36,938 nucleotides of DNA from a virus: IMG/VR virus record IMGVR_UViG_3300025120_012093, positions 1 to 36,938 of that record; one strand, 5' to 3'. The translations under genes and the position numbers were made by a program. The notes beneath the pieces were generated by a model. That model saw only the letters and a list, made by a program, of their open reading frames with translations, did not search any database and was not told the DNA's origin. Below, piece after piece: positions 30,056-36,615 of the stretch (position 1 is the stretch's first letter; every line of letters begins with the position of its first letter).

Positions 30056-30390
30056 ATTTAGTATACGGGATATTGTTTATGATGGCAGGTCATATTTTAG
30101 CCTGGTTTCAATTAAATAGCCAGTTTAAGTGGGATTGGGCTAAAGAACATGAATGGATAATGGCTGTAATAGGGATACCATGTTCTTATTTTTTTATATG
30201 GGCTACTAAATATACAGTACTTGGTCTAGATGGCTTATTATGGCCTGCAAGATTTGTTGGATTTGGGATTGGAATGGTGGTTTATGCCTTACTAGTCAAT
30301 CATTTTTTTAGCGAAGGCATTACTACTAAAACATTTATATCATTATCACTAGCATTAATATTAATTTGCATCCAAGTATTATGGAAATAA
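30052..30390 (+). CDS. multi-pass membrane protein
   Basis: A 112-residue protein with about four hydrophobic segments (YGILFMMAGHILAWFQL, WIMAVIGIPCSYFFIW, ARFVGFGIGMVVYALLV, FISLSLALILICIQVL). The AWFQLNSQF pattern after the first segment is similar to small hypothetical membrane proteins of marine T4-type phages. No transport motif is seen. It overlaps the previous stop and the next start. Confidence 0.6.
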   Translation: MNLVYGILFMMAGHILAWFQLNSQFKWDWAKEHEWIMAVIGIPCSYFFIWATKYTVLGLDGLLWPARFVGFGIGMVVYALLVNHFFSEGITTKTFISLSLALILICIQVLWK

Positions 30391-30575
30391 AGTTTATAAA
30401 TCATGGAGATGAATTATGGGTCTTAAAAAGAAAATTTAAGAAAGACCGTTTTCTTGATATGGATTGGGTAAAAAAATATAGGGATTGGATTAATTGCGAT
30501 CATGTATTACAAGATAATACCCACTATTTATTTGTTAATTCAGTTCCCACCATTGAGTTTGAGGAAATTGCGTAA
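30381..30575 (+). CDS. small hypothetical protein
   Basis: A 64-residue protein starting MEIKFINHGDELWVLKRKF, taken from the ATG at 30381 that overlaps the membrane protein by 10 bases. It has a beta pair and the DNTHYLFVNSVPTIEF end. No family is recognised. Its final codons lie inside the 75-bp promoter repeat that starts at 30566. Confidence 0.58.
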   Translation: MEIKFINHGDELWVLKRKFKKDRFLDMDWVKKYRDWINCDHVLQDNTHYLFVNSVPTIEFEEIA

Positions 30576-30640
30576 ATATTTGGTTACCTGAAATATTGTT
30601 CGTATATTTACATCGTAAGTTAAAAAAATAAAGGTTATGA
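30566..30640 (+). repeat. 75-bp promoter-leader repeat, copy C
   Basis: The partner of 28747-28821. TTCGTATATTTAC lies at 30599-30611 and the leader GTAAGTTAAAAAAATAAAGGTTATGA is identical to copies A and B. It drives the lipoprotein gene at 30637. The repeat includes the stop region of the upstream gene, so a copy carrying gene-end, promoter and gene-start was probably duplicated. Confidence 0.72.
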
Positions 30641-31296
30641 AAGATTTTAAAAAAACAATATTAGCATTAATAGTATTAGTAATAGTATTATGTCTACATC
30701 CATCATGTACAAAACAAACAATTTATGCCACTGCGTGTAATGGCAATTGTGATACAGAATTTGAAGTTGTCTATCAGGGGTTACCACTCCAAAGTATAAA
30801 TGGATATTATGAAATTAAATGGGATGGATTAAATTATTTCCAAATTAAAGGACAACTATCAGAATTAAATGATGAATATGTAATAAATGGGGTTCCATTA
30901 GTTGAAGTTAAATATGATTCAGATTATTGGATACTTACTGATTCAATCCAATTCCAAACCCCAATGTATTCTTATCTAGGTTGGTTTAATGATGCAACAT
31001 TCAATACACCAATTACTTTTGATAATTATACTTATACAATTGGCAATATTTTAAACCAACATTCTCCATTAAATGTAGTAGGATATCAATATCCAAAAAA
31101 CTTGTGTGTTGATTGCCCCTATACTGAATCTTTACTAGGATCTTATTCAAAATATAACTATAAACCAACACAAAACATTTTACTTGATAATGAAATGATT
31201 GGAGATACCATAAATATATTTATAGAAACTGAATTTAATACAGATATAGGTGAAAGTGAAACCGTTACTAATCAAATAAAAGTTATAGTAATATGA
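30637..31296 (+). CDS. predicted lipoprotein
   Basis: A 219-residue protein. It begins with KKTILALIVLVIVLCLHPSC, a lipoprotein signal with the lipobox cysteine at position 24, followed by a mature domain that is beta-rich (VYQGLPLQSINGYYEIKWDG and similar strands) with several cysteines (CNGNC, LCVDC). It would face the periplasm or the cell surface. Phage-encoded surface lipoproteins often act in superinfection exclusion; the sequence gives no direct proof. Driven by the repeat promoter at 30599. Confidence 0.72.
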   Translation: MKDFKKTILALIVLVIVLCLHPSCTKQTIYATACNGNCDTEFEVVYQGLPLQSINGYYEIKWDGLNYFQIKGQLSELNDEYVINGVPLVEVKYDSDYWILTDSIQFQTPMYSYLGWFNDATFNTPITFDNYTYTIGNILNQHSPLNVVGYQYPKNLCVDCPYTESLLGSYSKYNYKPTQNILLDNEMIGDTINIFIETEFNTDIGESETVTNQIKVIVI

Positions 31297-31463
31297 GAAC
31301 CGCATTAGTTTGGTTTTTACTTGCTGTTGTACCTATACTAGGTTCATTAATTGATTATCATAAAAATGAAAGACCTAAGAAAAAGCAACAAATATTGCTA
31401 GAAATTAATACTAATGACACATTAAATATAAAAAATAATGGAAAAGACAGGATTAACAGATAA
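31293..31463 (+). CDS. small membrane-anchored protein
   Basis: A 56-residue ORF starting with an N-terminal hydrophobic segment ALVWFLLAVVPILGSLI, then a charged tail (DYHKNERPKKKQQ). Its ATG overlaps the lipoprotein stop (ATGA) and the end overlaps the next gene by 26 bases. It may be a membrane partner of the lipoprotein. Function unknown. Confidence 0.5.
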   Translation: MRTALVWFLLAVVPILGSLIDYHKNERPKKKQQILLEINTNDTLNIKNNGKDRINR

Positions 31464-31743
31464 ACCAGAATATTTATTTAACACCAGCGCTAACCTAGAA
31501 GTATATTTAGTCGGATGTAAAAGATGGCATCGAGTAACATGCAACGATTTTAAATCATGGGATGGTAAAAGACGTATCAACGAAGAAACCTATGAAGGCC
31601 CATTATATGCTTACGGAACTAATCGAAGAGTATTAGCAGAAGGCAGAAATGGTATAGTTGAATCTGAAGTAACTGAAGCTAGAAAGAAAATTTCACAAAA
31701 AATTAGAGGTAGTAGCGAATTAAATTATCAAGATAAAAATTAA
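31438..31743 (+). CDS. hypothetical protein
   Basis: A 101-residue protein starting MEKTGLTDKPEYLFNTSAN. It has a CKRWHRVTCNDFKSWDGKRR block and a basic C-terminal helix (TEARKKISQKIRG). No family recognised. The start overlaps the previous ORF; no leader of the AAATAAAGGTT type precedes it. It ends the accessory block before a 54-base gap. Confidence 0.6.
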   Translation: MEKTGLTDKPEYLFNTSANLEVYLVGCKRWHRVTCNDFKSWDGKRRINEETYEGPLYAYGTNRRVLAEGRNGIVESEVTEARKKISQKIRGSSELNYQDKN

Positions 31744-31797
31744 ATTCCAGTTATCTAACTCAAATCTTATATATTTATAACAATAAACATAATAAAA
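31744..31797 (+). promoter_or_regulatory. AT-rich leader, possible promoter of the 31798 gene
   Basis: The gap has AACTCAAATCTTATATATTTATAAC followed by AATAAACATAATAAAAATG. TATATTTA resembles the -7 box of the other promoters, but the TTCG part is missing. It may be a different promoter class for the structural-type genes that follow. Confidence 0.35.
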
Positions 31798-32967
31798 ATG
31801 GATAATTTCGATTTTAAAAAATATTTAGCTGAAGGTAAGCTATTAAATGAAAATGAATATGATGATGAAGACATTGTAATATACGATGGAGAAGAGCATA
31901 TAATTATGAGTCGTGATGGAAATATGATTTACATTAGACCATTAGAAGATTCTGCTATACTAGGTAAAAGAGATGTAATAAAAGTACCTGCAAGAGCTTT
32001 AGCATACAAATCAGATTTAGATAAAATGTATGATGAGTATAAGCCTAAAGATGAATTAGATGAAGACATGAATGATCCTGTTTTAATGAAAGCAAGAGCA
32101 GCTAAAATGGCTGATGAAAAAGAAATGGCTAGACAAGCAGCATTAGATAAAAAATATGGTTCCAATTTTATGGATAAATTAGATGCTGAAATAGGTTTAA
32201 AAAATGAACTTCAAGATCTAAAAGATGAAAGAGCTCAACTAATGATAGATATGGAGCAAGAAGCAGAACCTGAAGGTGGGGAAATAGCAGATGACTATGG
32301 TTCTAGACTTAATGATATTGATTCTAGAAGGGAATTAATTCAAAAAGATATTGATGATTTAAGAATGTATGAATCAGTAAATGAAGTAGATGAAAAATGG
32401 GATAAGATTGCAAGAGATGAGTATGACAAACCTTGGATGGAATTAAGTATTGCCCAAAAGCAAGAGATGCTAAGTTATGCGAATAGAGAGACAGAAAAAG
32501 AATTTGAAACGGACTACGCAAAACGTAGAAGAGAAACATCTGATTATATGAATGAAGAATTTAAAATTGGAGATAAAGTTACTTTTAAATCTGGTGGTGA
32601 TGATATGGAAATAATTGATGTTAGAGATATGTTTGCTTCTGATTTAAAAGCTTATAGAGTTAAAAATGCAGATGGTGAAACATTTGAATATTCTGAAGAT
32701 CAATTACAATTAACTGAAGATGAAGAATTTGAATATAAAGCTCCTAAAGATACAGATAAAGATGATATTAAAGTAGATCCTGATACTGAATTTAAAATTG
32801 ATTTAAAACATTTAATTCAAAAACATAAAATAAAGGAAGAATCATTTGATCTTGATGTTACAGATTCAGGTAATCCAGAAACAATAGGAGATGAATCAAT
32901 TGAAAGGGAATCAGCATCACCTGCATTTGAAACTAAATTAACAAGAATATACAAATCAATTAAATAA
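31798..32967 (+). CDS. acidic coiled-coil protein, putative internal virion protein
   Basis: A 389-residue acidic, helical protein with long charged stretches (for example LKDERAQLMIDMEQEAEPEGG). The N-terminus MDNFDFKKYLAEGKLLNE resembles the capsid-targeting peptide of T4 internal proteins (MKTYQEFIAEA in T4 IPIII), including an LAE site like the L/I-x-E sites cut by the T4 prohead protease. It also has a KIGDKVTFKSGGDDMEIIDV barrel-like segment near residues 256-275. The protein at 32974 shares this N-terminus. An internal head or core protein is the likely role, but it is inferred from the motif. Confidence 0.55.
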   Translation: MDNFDFKKYLAEGKLLNENEYDDEDIVIYDGEEHIIMSRDGNMIYIRPLEDSAILGKRDVIKVPARALAYKSDLDKMYDEYKPKDELDEDMNDPVLMKARAAKMADEKEMARQAALDKKYGSNFMDKLDAEIGLKNELQDLKDERAQLMIDMEQEAEPEGGEIADDYGSRLNDIDSRRELIQKDIDDLRMYESVNEVDEKWDKIARDEYDKPWMELSIAQKQEMLSYANRETEKEFETDYAKRRRETSDYMNEEFKIGDKVTFKSGGDDMEIIDVRDMFASDLKAYRVKNADGETFEYSEDQLQLTEDEEFEYKAPKDTDKDDIKVDPDTEFKIDLKHLIQKHKIKEESFDLDVTDSGNPETIGDESIERESASPAFETKLTRIYKSIK

Positions 32968-32973
32968 ATAAAA

Positions 32974-33360
32974 ATGAGTGAATTTAATTATAAAGACTTC
33001 CTAAAAAAAGGAACTTTAATAGAAGATAAAATGCGTCCCAAAGATCTGGAGTTTGAAAAAGCTAAAGAAGCAGAACGTTTAGAAAATCACCCAGAAAAAG
33101 ATAAAATTAAAGATATCAAGGCTATGATGGATAGAGAAAGAGAAGACCAATCAAAATCTTCATCTTTAATAGGAAGAATGGGTGATAGATCATTAAAAGA
33201 AGATACAGACATACTAGAATCTCAATTTGATGACTTATATCAAGTAGTTAGAAACATCCACCATGTAGGTGAATTTGAAGATATTAAAGAAGCAGCAGAA
33301 GAAGCTCTACAAAGGATAGGTGAAGAATTTGGTGTTAATTTCGAATACGGAAGAGATTAA
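32974..33360 (+). CDS. acidic protein with shared capsid-targeting-like N-terminus
   Basis: A 128-residue acidic helical protein. Its first 16 residues, MSEFNYKDFLKKGTLI, follow the same pattern as the protein at 31798 (Met-x-x-Phe-[DN]-[FY]-Lys-x-[YF]-Leu-x-x-Gly-x-Leu), 6 bases apart as genes. The rest is charged, with ILESQFDDLYQVVRNIHHVG as a likely helix. Two neighbours sharing only the N-terminus suggests a sorting signal. It is probably also packaged in the head, by inference. Confidence 0.55.
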   Translation: MSEFNYKDFLKKGTLIEDKMRPKDLEFEKAKEAERLENHPEKDKIKDIKAMMDREREDQSKSSSLIGRMGDRSLKEDTDILESQFDDLYQVVRNIHHVGEFEDIKEAAEEALQRIGEEFGVNFEYGRD

Positions 33361-33418
33361 TAAACATATTAACACCCCCCTAGAAAATAGAATAGAAGGT
33401 ATGAAAAGTTAAATTAAA
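33361..33418 (+). other. short untranslated stretch before cassette 2
   Basis: The bases hold ACACCCCCCTAGAAAATAGA and a four-codon ATG frame, and no convincing gene. The stretch leads directly into the hairpin-promoter unit. Confidence 0.4.
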
Positions 33419-33437
33419 GACTTCCACAAAAATACTA

Positions 33438-33454
33438 GGCTCCTCAAGGGAGCC
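33438..33454 (+). terminator. stem-loop in cassette 2, possible terminator
   Basis: GGCTCC (33438-33443) pairs with GGAGCC (33449-33454); a T-G pair at the stem end can extend it, leaving a CAA loop. It is directly followed by the promoter without a U-run, so termination may rely on the stem plus pausing. Confidence 0.5.
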
Positions 33455-33467
33455 TTCGTATATTTAC
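33455..33467 (+). promoter_or_regulatory. promoter in cassette 2, TTCGTATATTTAC
   Basis: Exact 13-base match to the promoter element of the other cassettes. It is followed by GACGTAAATAAATAAATAAAGGTTATG, the start leader of the 33492 gene. Confidence 0.64.
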
Positions 33468-33491
33468 GACGTAAATAAATAAATAAAGGTT

Positions 33492-33647
33492 ATGACAAAT
33501 AAAGTAAAATCAAATATCCAAAATAGATTGGATATAATATATAATAAAATGTTTCACCATGCCTCAACATCAGGCACAGTTATTTATTGTGGTCTTTGTA
33601 AGAATACTAAAATAAGTTATGGTAAAGAATGTTTAATTTGTAAATAA
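33492..33647 (+). CDS. small zinc-ribbon-like protein
   Basis: A 51-residue ORF with the leader AAATAAAGGTT. Its C-terminal half has two CxxC pairs (YCGLC and ECLIC, 13 residues apart), fitting a zinc ribbon. The N-terminal helix (VKSNIQNRLDIIYNKMF) may carry it. Small zinc-binding proteins recur in this phage; function unknown. Confidence 0.58.
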   Translation: MTNKVKSNIQNRLDIIYNKMFHHASTSGTVIYCGLCKNTKISYGKECLICK

Positions 33648-33652
33648 AAAGG

Positions 33653-33904
33653 ATGAAAAATCAAAAAAGATACGCTGTTGTAATAGATACATATGTTTAT
33701 GCTGAAAATGATTATATGGCTAGACAAATGGCTCATAGTATTAAAAGGGATATGGATGGGGATCATTCGAGAGTAATTGAAATTTTTGAATGTCCTTTTG
33801 CAAATTTACAAACTAGAAAATTAAAAAATATAACTGAACCAACTAAAAAAATAGAAGGTCTATTTACCCAAATGGGTATGAATGAAGTTGAATTACCATT
33901 TTAA
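33653..33904 (+). CDS. hypothetical protein
   Basis: An 83-residue protein starting MKNQKRYAVVIDTYVYAEND and containing MARQMAHSIKRDMDGDHSRV. It has a beta-alpha-beta-like order, with no metal or membrane motif. It sits between the zinc-ribbon and transglycosylase genes. The family is unknown to me. Confidence 0.6.
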   Translation: MKNQKRYAVVIDTYVYAENDYMARQMAHSIKRDMDGDHSRVIEIFECPFANLQTRKLKNITEPTKKIEGLFTQMGMNEVELPF

Positions 33905-33914
33905 ATTATAAATT

Positions 33915-34427
33915 ATGATAAGAAGTATAGTACTCACTGGGGTATCAGCATTATGTATAATGTTAGGTGCTAATAAAAATAAAACAGATTTATTAAAAAT
34001 ATATCATGATCTTCCACAAAAAATTAATGTTGAAGAACCTAAGATTAATAAAGACTTAAGGTTAATTAACGCTTTAATTCAAGTAGAAAGCAATGGAAAT
34101 GATAGTTGTATTGGAGATAGACATTTAATAATTCCATCTGTGGGGTGTTTACAGATTCGTCCTATTATGGTGCGAGAAGTTAACCGTATACTAGCGATAT
34201 TAGGCGATAATACGCAATACAAAAATAAGGACAGATACAGCCATAAGAAATCTATTGAAATGTTTTTAATATGGAAGAATTTTCACCATAAAGATCATAG
34301 TAATGAGATAATTGCTCGTTCATGGAATGGAGGACCTAAAGGTCCTTTAAGAAAAAGAACAATCCATTATTGGTATAAAGTTCAAAAAGAACTTTCAAAA
34401 AATAGTAAGGATAGTTTGGATATTTAA
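33915..34427 (+). CDS. lytic transglycosylase-like protein (SLT domain)
   Basis: A 170-residue protein with an N-terminal hydrophobic segment (IVLTGVSALCIMLG), which may be a signal anchor, then an SLT-type lysozyme fold: LINALIQVESNGND with the catalytic glutamate E58, SVGCLQIRP at 75-83 (the usual GxxQ motif), and ARSWNGGPKG at 134-143, where the WNGG motif is typical. It should cleave peptidoglycan between MurNAc and GlcNAc. It could be the endolysin acting at lysis, or a secreted entry enzyme. Leader AAATTATAAATT precedes the ATG. Confidence 0.8.
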   Translation: MIRSIVLTGVSALCIMLGANKNKTDLLKIYHDLPQKINVEEPKINKDLRLINALIQVESNGNDSCIGDRHLIIPSVGCLQIRPIMVREVNRILAILGDNTQYKNKDRYSHKKSIEMFLIWKNFHHKDHSNEIIARSWNGGPKGPLRKRTIHYWYKVQKELSKNSKDSLDI

Positions 34428-34430
34428 ATA

Positions 34431-34472
34431 ATAGTTCGTATATTAAAATAAAAGTTATAAAAAACCAGTTAT
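34431..34472 (+). promoter_or_regulatory. promoter-like element upstream of the 34473 gene
   Basis: TTCGTATATTAAAATAAAAGTTAT, with TTCGTATATT at 34435-34444 as in the other promoters but ending AAA in place of TAC. The leader fits the start of the next gene. Confidence 0.5.
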
Positions 34473-34808
34473 ATGAGAAATAAAACAAGATTACCCCAAT
34501 TTCACTCCAATTTTCATTATGTTAAGATTAATGGAGAAGCACAATTAATAGAATCTCCTTACTATGACCAGAAAGAATTATGTAAGGATTTAGGTTATAC
34601 TTCTATGAGTTTTTCATGGAGAATTACCAATAGAGATTTATATAAGCAAGCAAAAATCTCATTTGATGAGATAGCTTTACATAAACATACAGGCCAAAGA
34701 TTAATGAAATATAGATCTATTAGGAAAAGATTTAAAGACCTTCAAAAACTTGGATATTTCCCAACATTAGAAAATATAAATGAAAATAAAACAGTTAAAA
34801 CAAAATAA
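34473..34808 (+). CDS. hypothetical basic protein
   Basis: A 111-residue protein with net positive charge, starting MRNKTRLPQFHSNFHYVKI. A helix pair around DQKELCKDLGYTSMSFSW then RITNRDLYKQAKISFDEI resembles a small DNA-binding head, but this is uncertain. The end is KENKTVKTK-like and flexible. Function unknown. Confidence 0.58.
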   Translation: MRNKTRLPQFHSNFHYVKINGEAQLIESPYYDQKELCKDLGYTSMSFSWRITNRDLYKQAKISFDEIALHKHTGQRLMKYRSIRKRFKDLQKLGYFPTLENINENKTVKTK

Positions 34809-34813
34809 GAGTT

Positions 34814-35224
34814 ATGGATATAAATTTTAAGAAAATAGTGCTTGATTATTTGGATACAGAAATGTATCATGATATGAATGATTGGGATAAGGCAGATGTT
34901 AAAGCGTATACAGAGTCTACAGCAGATGGGTATGAGTTGTTTATTGTTACTTTTGATGATCAGCATCCTTCTATAAATGAGGATGTGCATTATTATGATT
35001 CAGATGTTGCGGATCGAATAATGGAAAATCTAGAACAAGGGTATTCAGTTTATATTGATGAGTATTTGTATGATGATGTCTATTTGGATGATCAGTTTGA
35101 GGAGTATTTTGCCTCTAATGTAGAGAATATTATTTCAGATGATCCAGAGTCGTTTACTAAAGAAGAATTAGCGTTTGTTAAATCAGAATATGGTATAGAT
35201 GAAGACGAAGAAACAGAAGAGTAA
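34814..35224 (+). CDS. acidic hypothetical protein
   Basis: A 136-residue, strongly acidic protein (many Asp, Glu, Tyr), from MDINFKKIVLDYLDTEMYHD to a DEDEETEE end. The tyrosine- and aspartate-rich middle (VYIDEYLYDDVYLDDQFEEY) could mimic DNA, as some phage anti-restriction proteins do; that is only a resemblance in charge. The codon use shifts from here on: more GAG, GTG, TTG and CGT than in the genes before. Confidence 0.6.
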   Translation: MDINFKKIVLDYLDTEMYHDMNDWDKADVKAYTESTADGYELFIVTFDDQHPSINEDVHYYDSDVADRIMENLEQGYSVYIDEYLYDDVYLDDQFEEYFASNVENIISDDPESFTKEELAFVKSEYGIDEDEETEE

Positions 35225-35318
35225 TTGGTGGGTATTTTGGGATAATGTTAATATACCATTACTGAAAAAAATTAAACGTATTAAACGTAAAAAACCAAGT
35301 GTATGGGATCTCAAGTAA
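35199..35318 (+). CDS. small basic protein in the gap before the 35318 gene
   Basis: A 39-residue ORF, MKTKKQKSNWWVFWDNVNIP and then a basic part KKIKRIKRKKPSVWDLK. It overlaps the end of the acidic protein by 26 bases and its TAA overlaps the next ATG (TAATG). It fills a region that would otherwise be an unexplained gap of 90 bases. No known family. Confidence 0.5.
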   Translation: MKTKKQKSNWWVFWDNVNIPLLKKIKRIKRKKPSVWDLK

Positions 35319-35656
35319 TGGAAATTGTAGTGTGGGTATTTTCAATTGTTATTATTAGTACCTTTTTAGGAATGATATTTCAAGTATTGAGAGGTTGGTT
35401 TCATGGTTATATGGATAGATGGGAAAATAAATATTTGACTAATGATAACCCAGTTGATGAAAATGATTGGGCTAATGATCCCGATGTGTTAGATTTTTTG
35501 GAACGTGCAGATGAGCAAGGACCATGGTCAGAGGAAGATGATAAGATTTATACTGTTGGTGGATTAACAGCTGATAAAGATCAAGATTTTAAGAAGTTTA
35601 TTAATAAAATTGAGGGGGATTATTTAGAAAATAATGACGTTGAGAAAAAAGAGTAA
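35318..35656 (+). CDS. membrane-anchored acidic protein
   Basis: With the ATG at 35318 the protein has 112 residues; an in-frame ATG at 35303 gives 5 more. It has an N-terminal membrane segment (VVWVFSIVIISTFLGMIF), then a linker with HGYMDRWENKY, and an acidic cytoplasmic or periplasmic tail. The next gene overlaps its end by 23 bases. Function unknown. Confidence 0.58.
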   Translation: MEIVVWVFSIVIISTFLGMIFQVLRGWFHGYMDRWENKYLTNDNPVDENDWANDPDVLDFLERADEQGPWSEEDDKIYTVGGLTADKDQDFKKFINKIEGDYLENNDVEKKE

Positions 35657-35825
35657 AATACCATATATTAGAAGACAACAACATACCAAGTATGTTGAGC
35701 AGTGTGCTGTGGAGCAGCGTAGTAAAATAATTAACACAGCACTTATGTTTGGTATGGTAAATAATATTGATCGTGAGTTATTTCTGAAATATAATGATTA
35801 TTTAACTAAATTAAAACAAAAATAG
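35634..35825 (+). CDS. small basic hypothetical protein
   Basis: A 63-residue protein overlapping the previous gene by 23 bases in another frame. It starts MTLRKKSKIPYIRRQQHTKY and has a helical middle (RSKIINTALMFGMVNNIDREL). No recognisable family. It is followed by a one-base gap and a membrane protein gene. Confidence 0.52.
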   Translation: MTLRKKSKIPYIRRQQHTKYVEQCAVEQRSKIINTALMFGMVNNIDRELFLKYNDYLTKLKQK

Positions 35826-35826
35826 T

Positions 35827-36087
35827 ATGCAAAGAAGGTTTATAATGGTAACAATAATATTGGCTATGGCTAGTATTACTTGGTTGTTCGGAAAGAATAA
35901 GGCGTTAACTCAATTATTAGAGAATAGTAAGACACAAGACGCTACACACGTAGATAAAATATTTGATTTAGAGCAGGAAAATGCTGATTTAATGGAATAT
36001 ATTATGACATTGGAAACGGATAATTCAATATTATTATCATGTTGCAGTAATGGTGGTTTAAATGCTGATACTACTTTAATAAATTAA
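35827..36087 (+). CDS. single-pass membrane protein with coiled coil
   Basis: An 86-residue protein: an N-terminal membrane segment (FIMVTIILAMASITWLF), then a heptad-like region (LLENSKTQDATHVDKIFDLE followed by QENADLMEYIMTLETD). The layout of a short anchor with a periplasmic coiled coil is like that of phage i-spanins, and the transglycosylase gene lies 1.4 kb upstream; still, the size and the missing cognate o-spanin leave the function open. Two cysteines (SCCS) are near the end. Confidence 0.52.
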   Translation: MQRRFIMVTIILAMASITWLFGKNKALTQLLENSKTQDATHVDKIFDLEQENADLMEYIMTLETDNSILLSCCSNGGLNADTTLIN

Positions 36088-36090
36088 GTT

Positions 36091-36258
36091 ATGTTTAAGA
36101 TTACTAATGTAGATAATGGTAAAACGTTTACACATCATACTAAAATGGGTGTGGTACAAGATGAGACTATATTATTTCGTTATGGGGTTCCGTTTGTGGT
36201 TGAAGAAATTGGTGAGGAGAATTCAATGGATGATTTTGGGTTTAAATCTAAATTTTAA
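36091..36258 (+). CDS. small hypothetical protein
   Basis: A 55-residue ORF beginning MFKITNVDNGKTFTHHTKMG with the leader AATTAAGTT. It seems to have beta strands around VVQDETILFRYGVPFVVEE. It fills the gap between the spanin-like gene and the next ORF, and a longer, overlapping frame that starts at 36116 is likely read-in. Family unknown. Confidence 0.55.
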   Translation: MFKITNVDNGKTFTHHTKMGVVQDETILFRYGVPFVVEEIGEENSMDDFGFKSKF

Positions 36259-36268
36259 AAAAGAAAAA

Positions 36269-36469
36269 ATGGAAAATGGATGTTATGTTATATCAAGGGA
36301 TCAAGTTAATCTTGATTTAAATATTGTTGAGTGTAAAAATGAGACTGTAGCTAAACAGTTAATTAATGAGAATAGAAAACGTTATGTTGATTCTATACAT
36401 TTAACATTAAATGATTTAGAAAAATTAAACAATACAATTAAACGGGAACAAATATTATCTTCACTTTGA
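36269..36469 (+). CDS. small hypothetical protein
   Basis: A 66-residue protein starting MENGCYVISRDQVNLDLNIV at the ATG after AAAAAAGAAAAA; an in-frame ATG at 36116 would overlap the previous gene in another frame. It ends KREQILSSL. It looks helical in the second half (NETVAKQLINENRKRYVDSI). Function unknown. Confidence 0.55.
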   Translation: MENGCYVISRDQVNLDLNIVECKNETVAKQLINENRKRYVDSIHLTLNDLEKLNNTIKREQILSSL

Positions 36470-36477
36470 TAATTGTA

Positions 36478-36615
36478 ATGAAAAATACAATTGACTACCT
36501 TATTTCCAGTCAAAGGGCTCAAGATTTAGATAGATTAATGGGGTCTAATTTAGATTGGCAACATGGTGAAACTAAAACAGGTACACAATATTATAGATTA
36601 TATGGACATGAGTAA
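36478..36615 (+). CDS. small hypothetical protein
   Basis: A 45-residue ORF, MKNTIDYLISSQRAQDLDRL followed by MGSNLDWQHGETKTGTQYYR. It starts 8 bases after the previous stop and its end overlaps the GH16-like gene by 8 bases. No known family. Confidence 0.5.
   Translation: MKNTIDYLISSQRAQDLDRLMGSNLDWQHGETKTGTQYYRLYGHE

Larger units (their letters stand above)
33419..33473 (+). repeat. hairpin-promoter cassette, copy 2
   Basis: Gap-free homolog of 26810-26864, with the same order and spacing of GACTTC, hairpin GGCTCC/GGGAGCC, TTCGTATATTTAC and ACGTA. The 13 spacer bases and the loop have diverged, while the stem and promoter are conserved, so these parts seem to be the selected ones. Confidence 0.72.

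Noticed and set aside
36116-36268. Extended N-terminus of the 36269 gene
   Set aside because: It reads through a separate 55-residue gene in another frame; the extension is rich in Trp, Arg and Lys as expected of an out-of-frame read.
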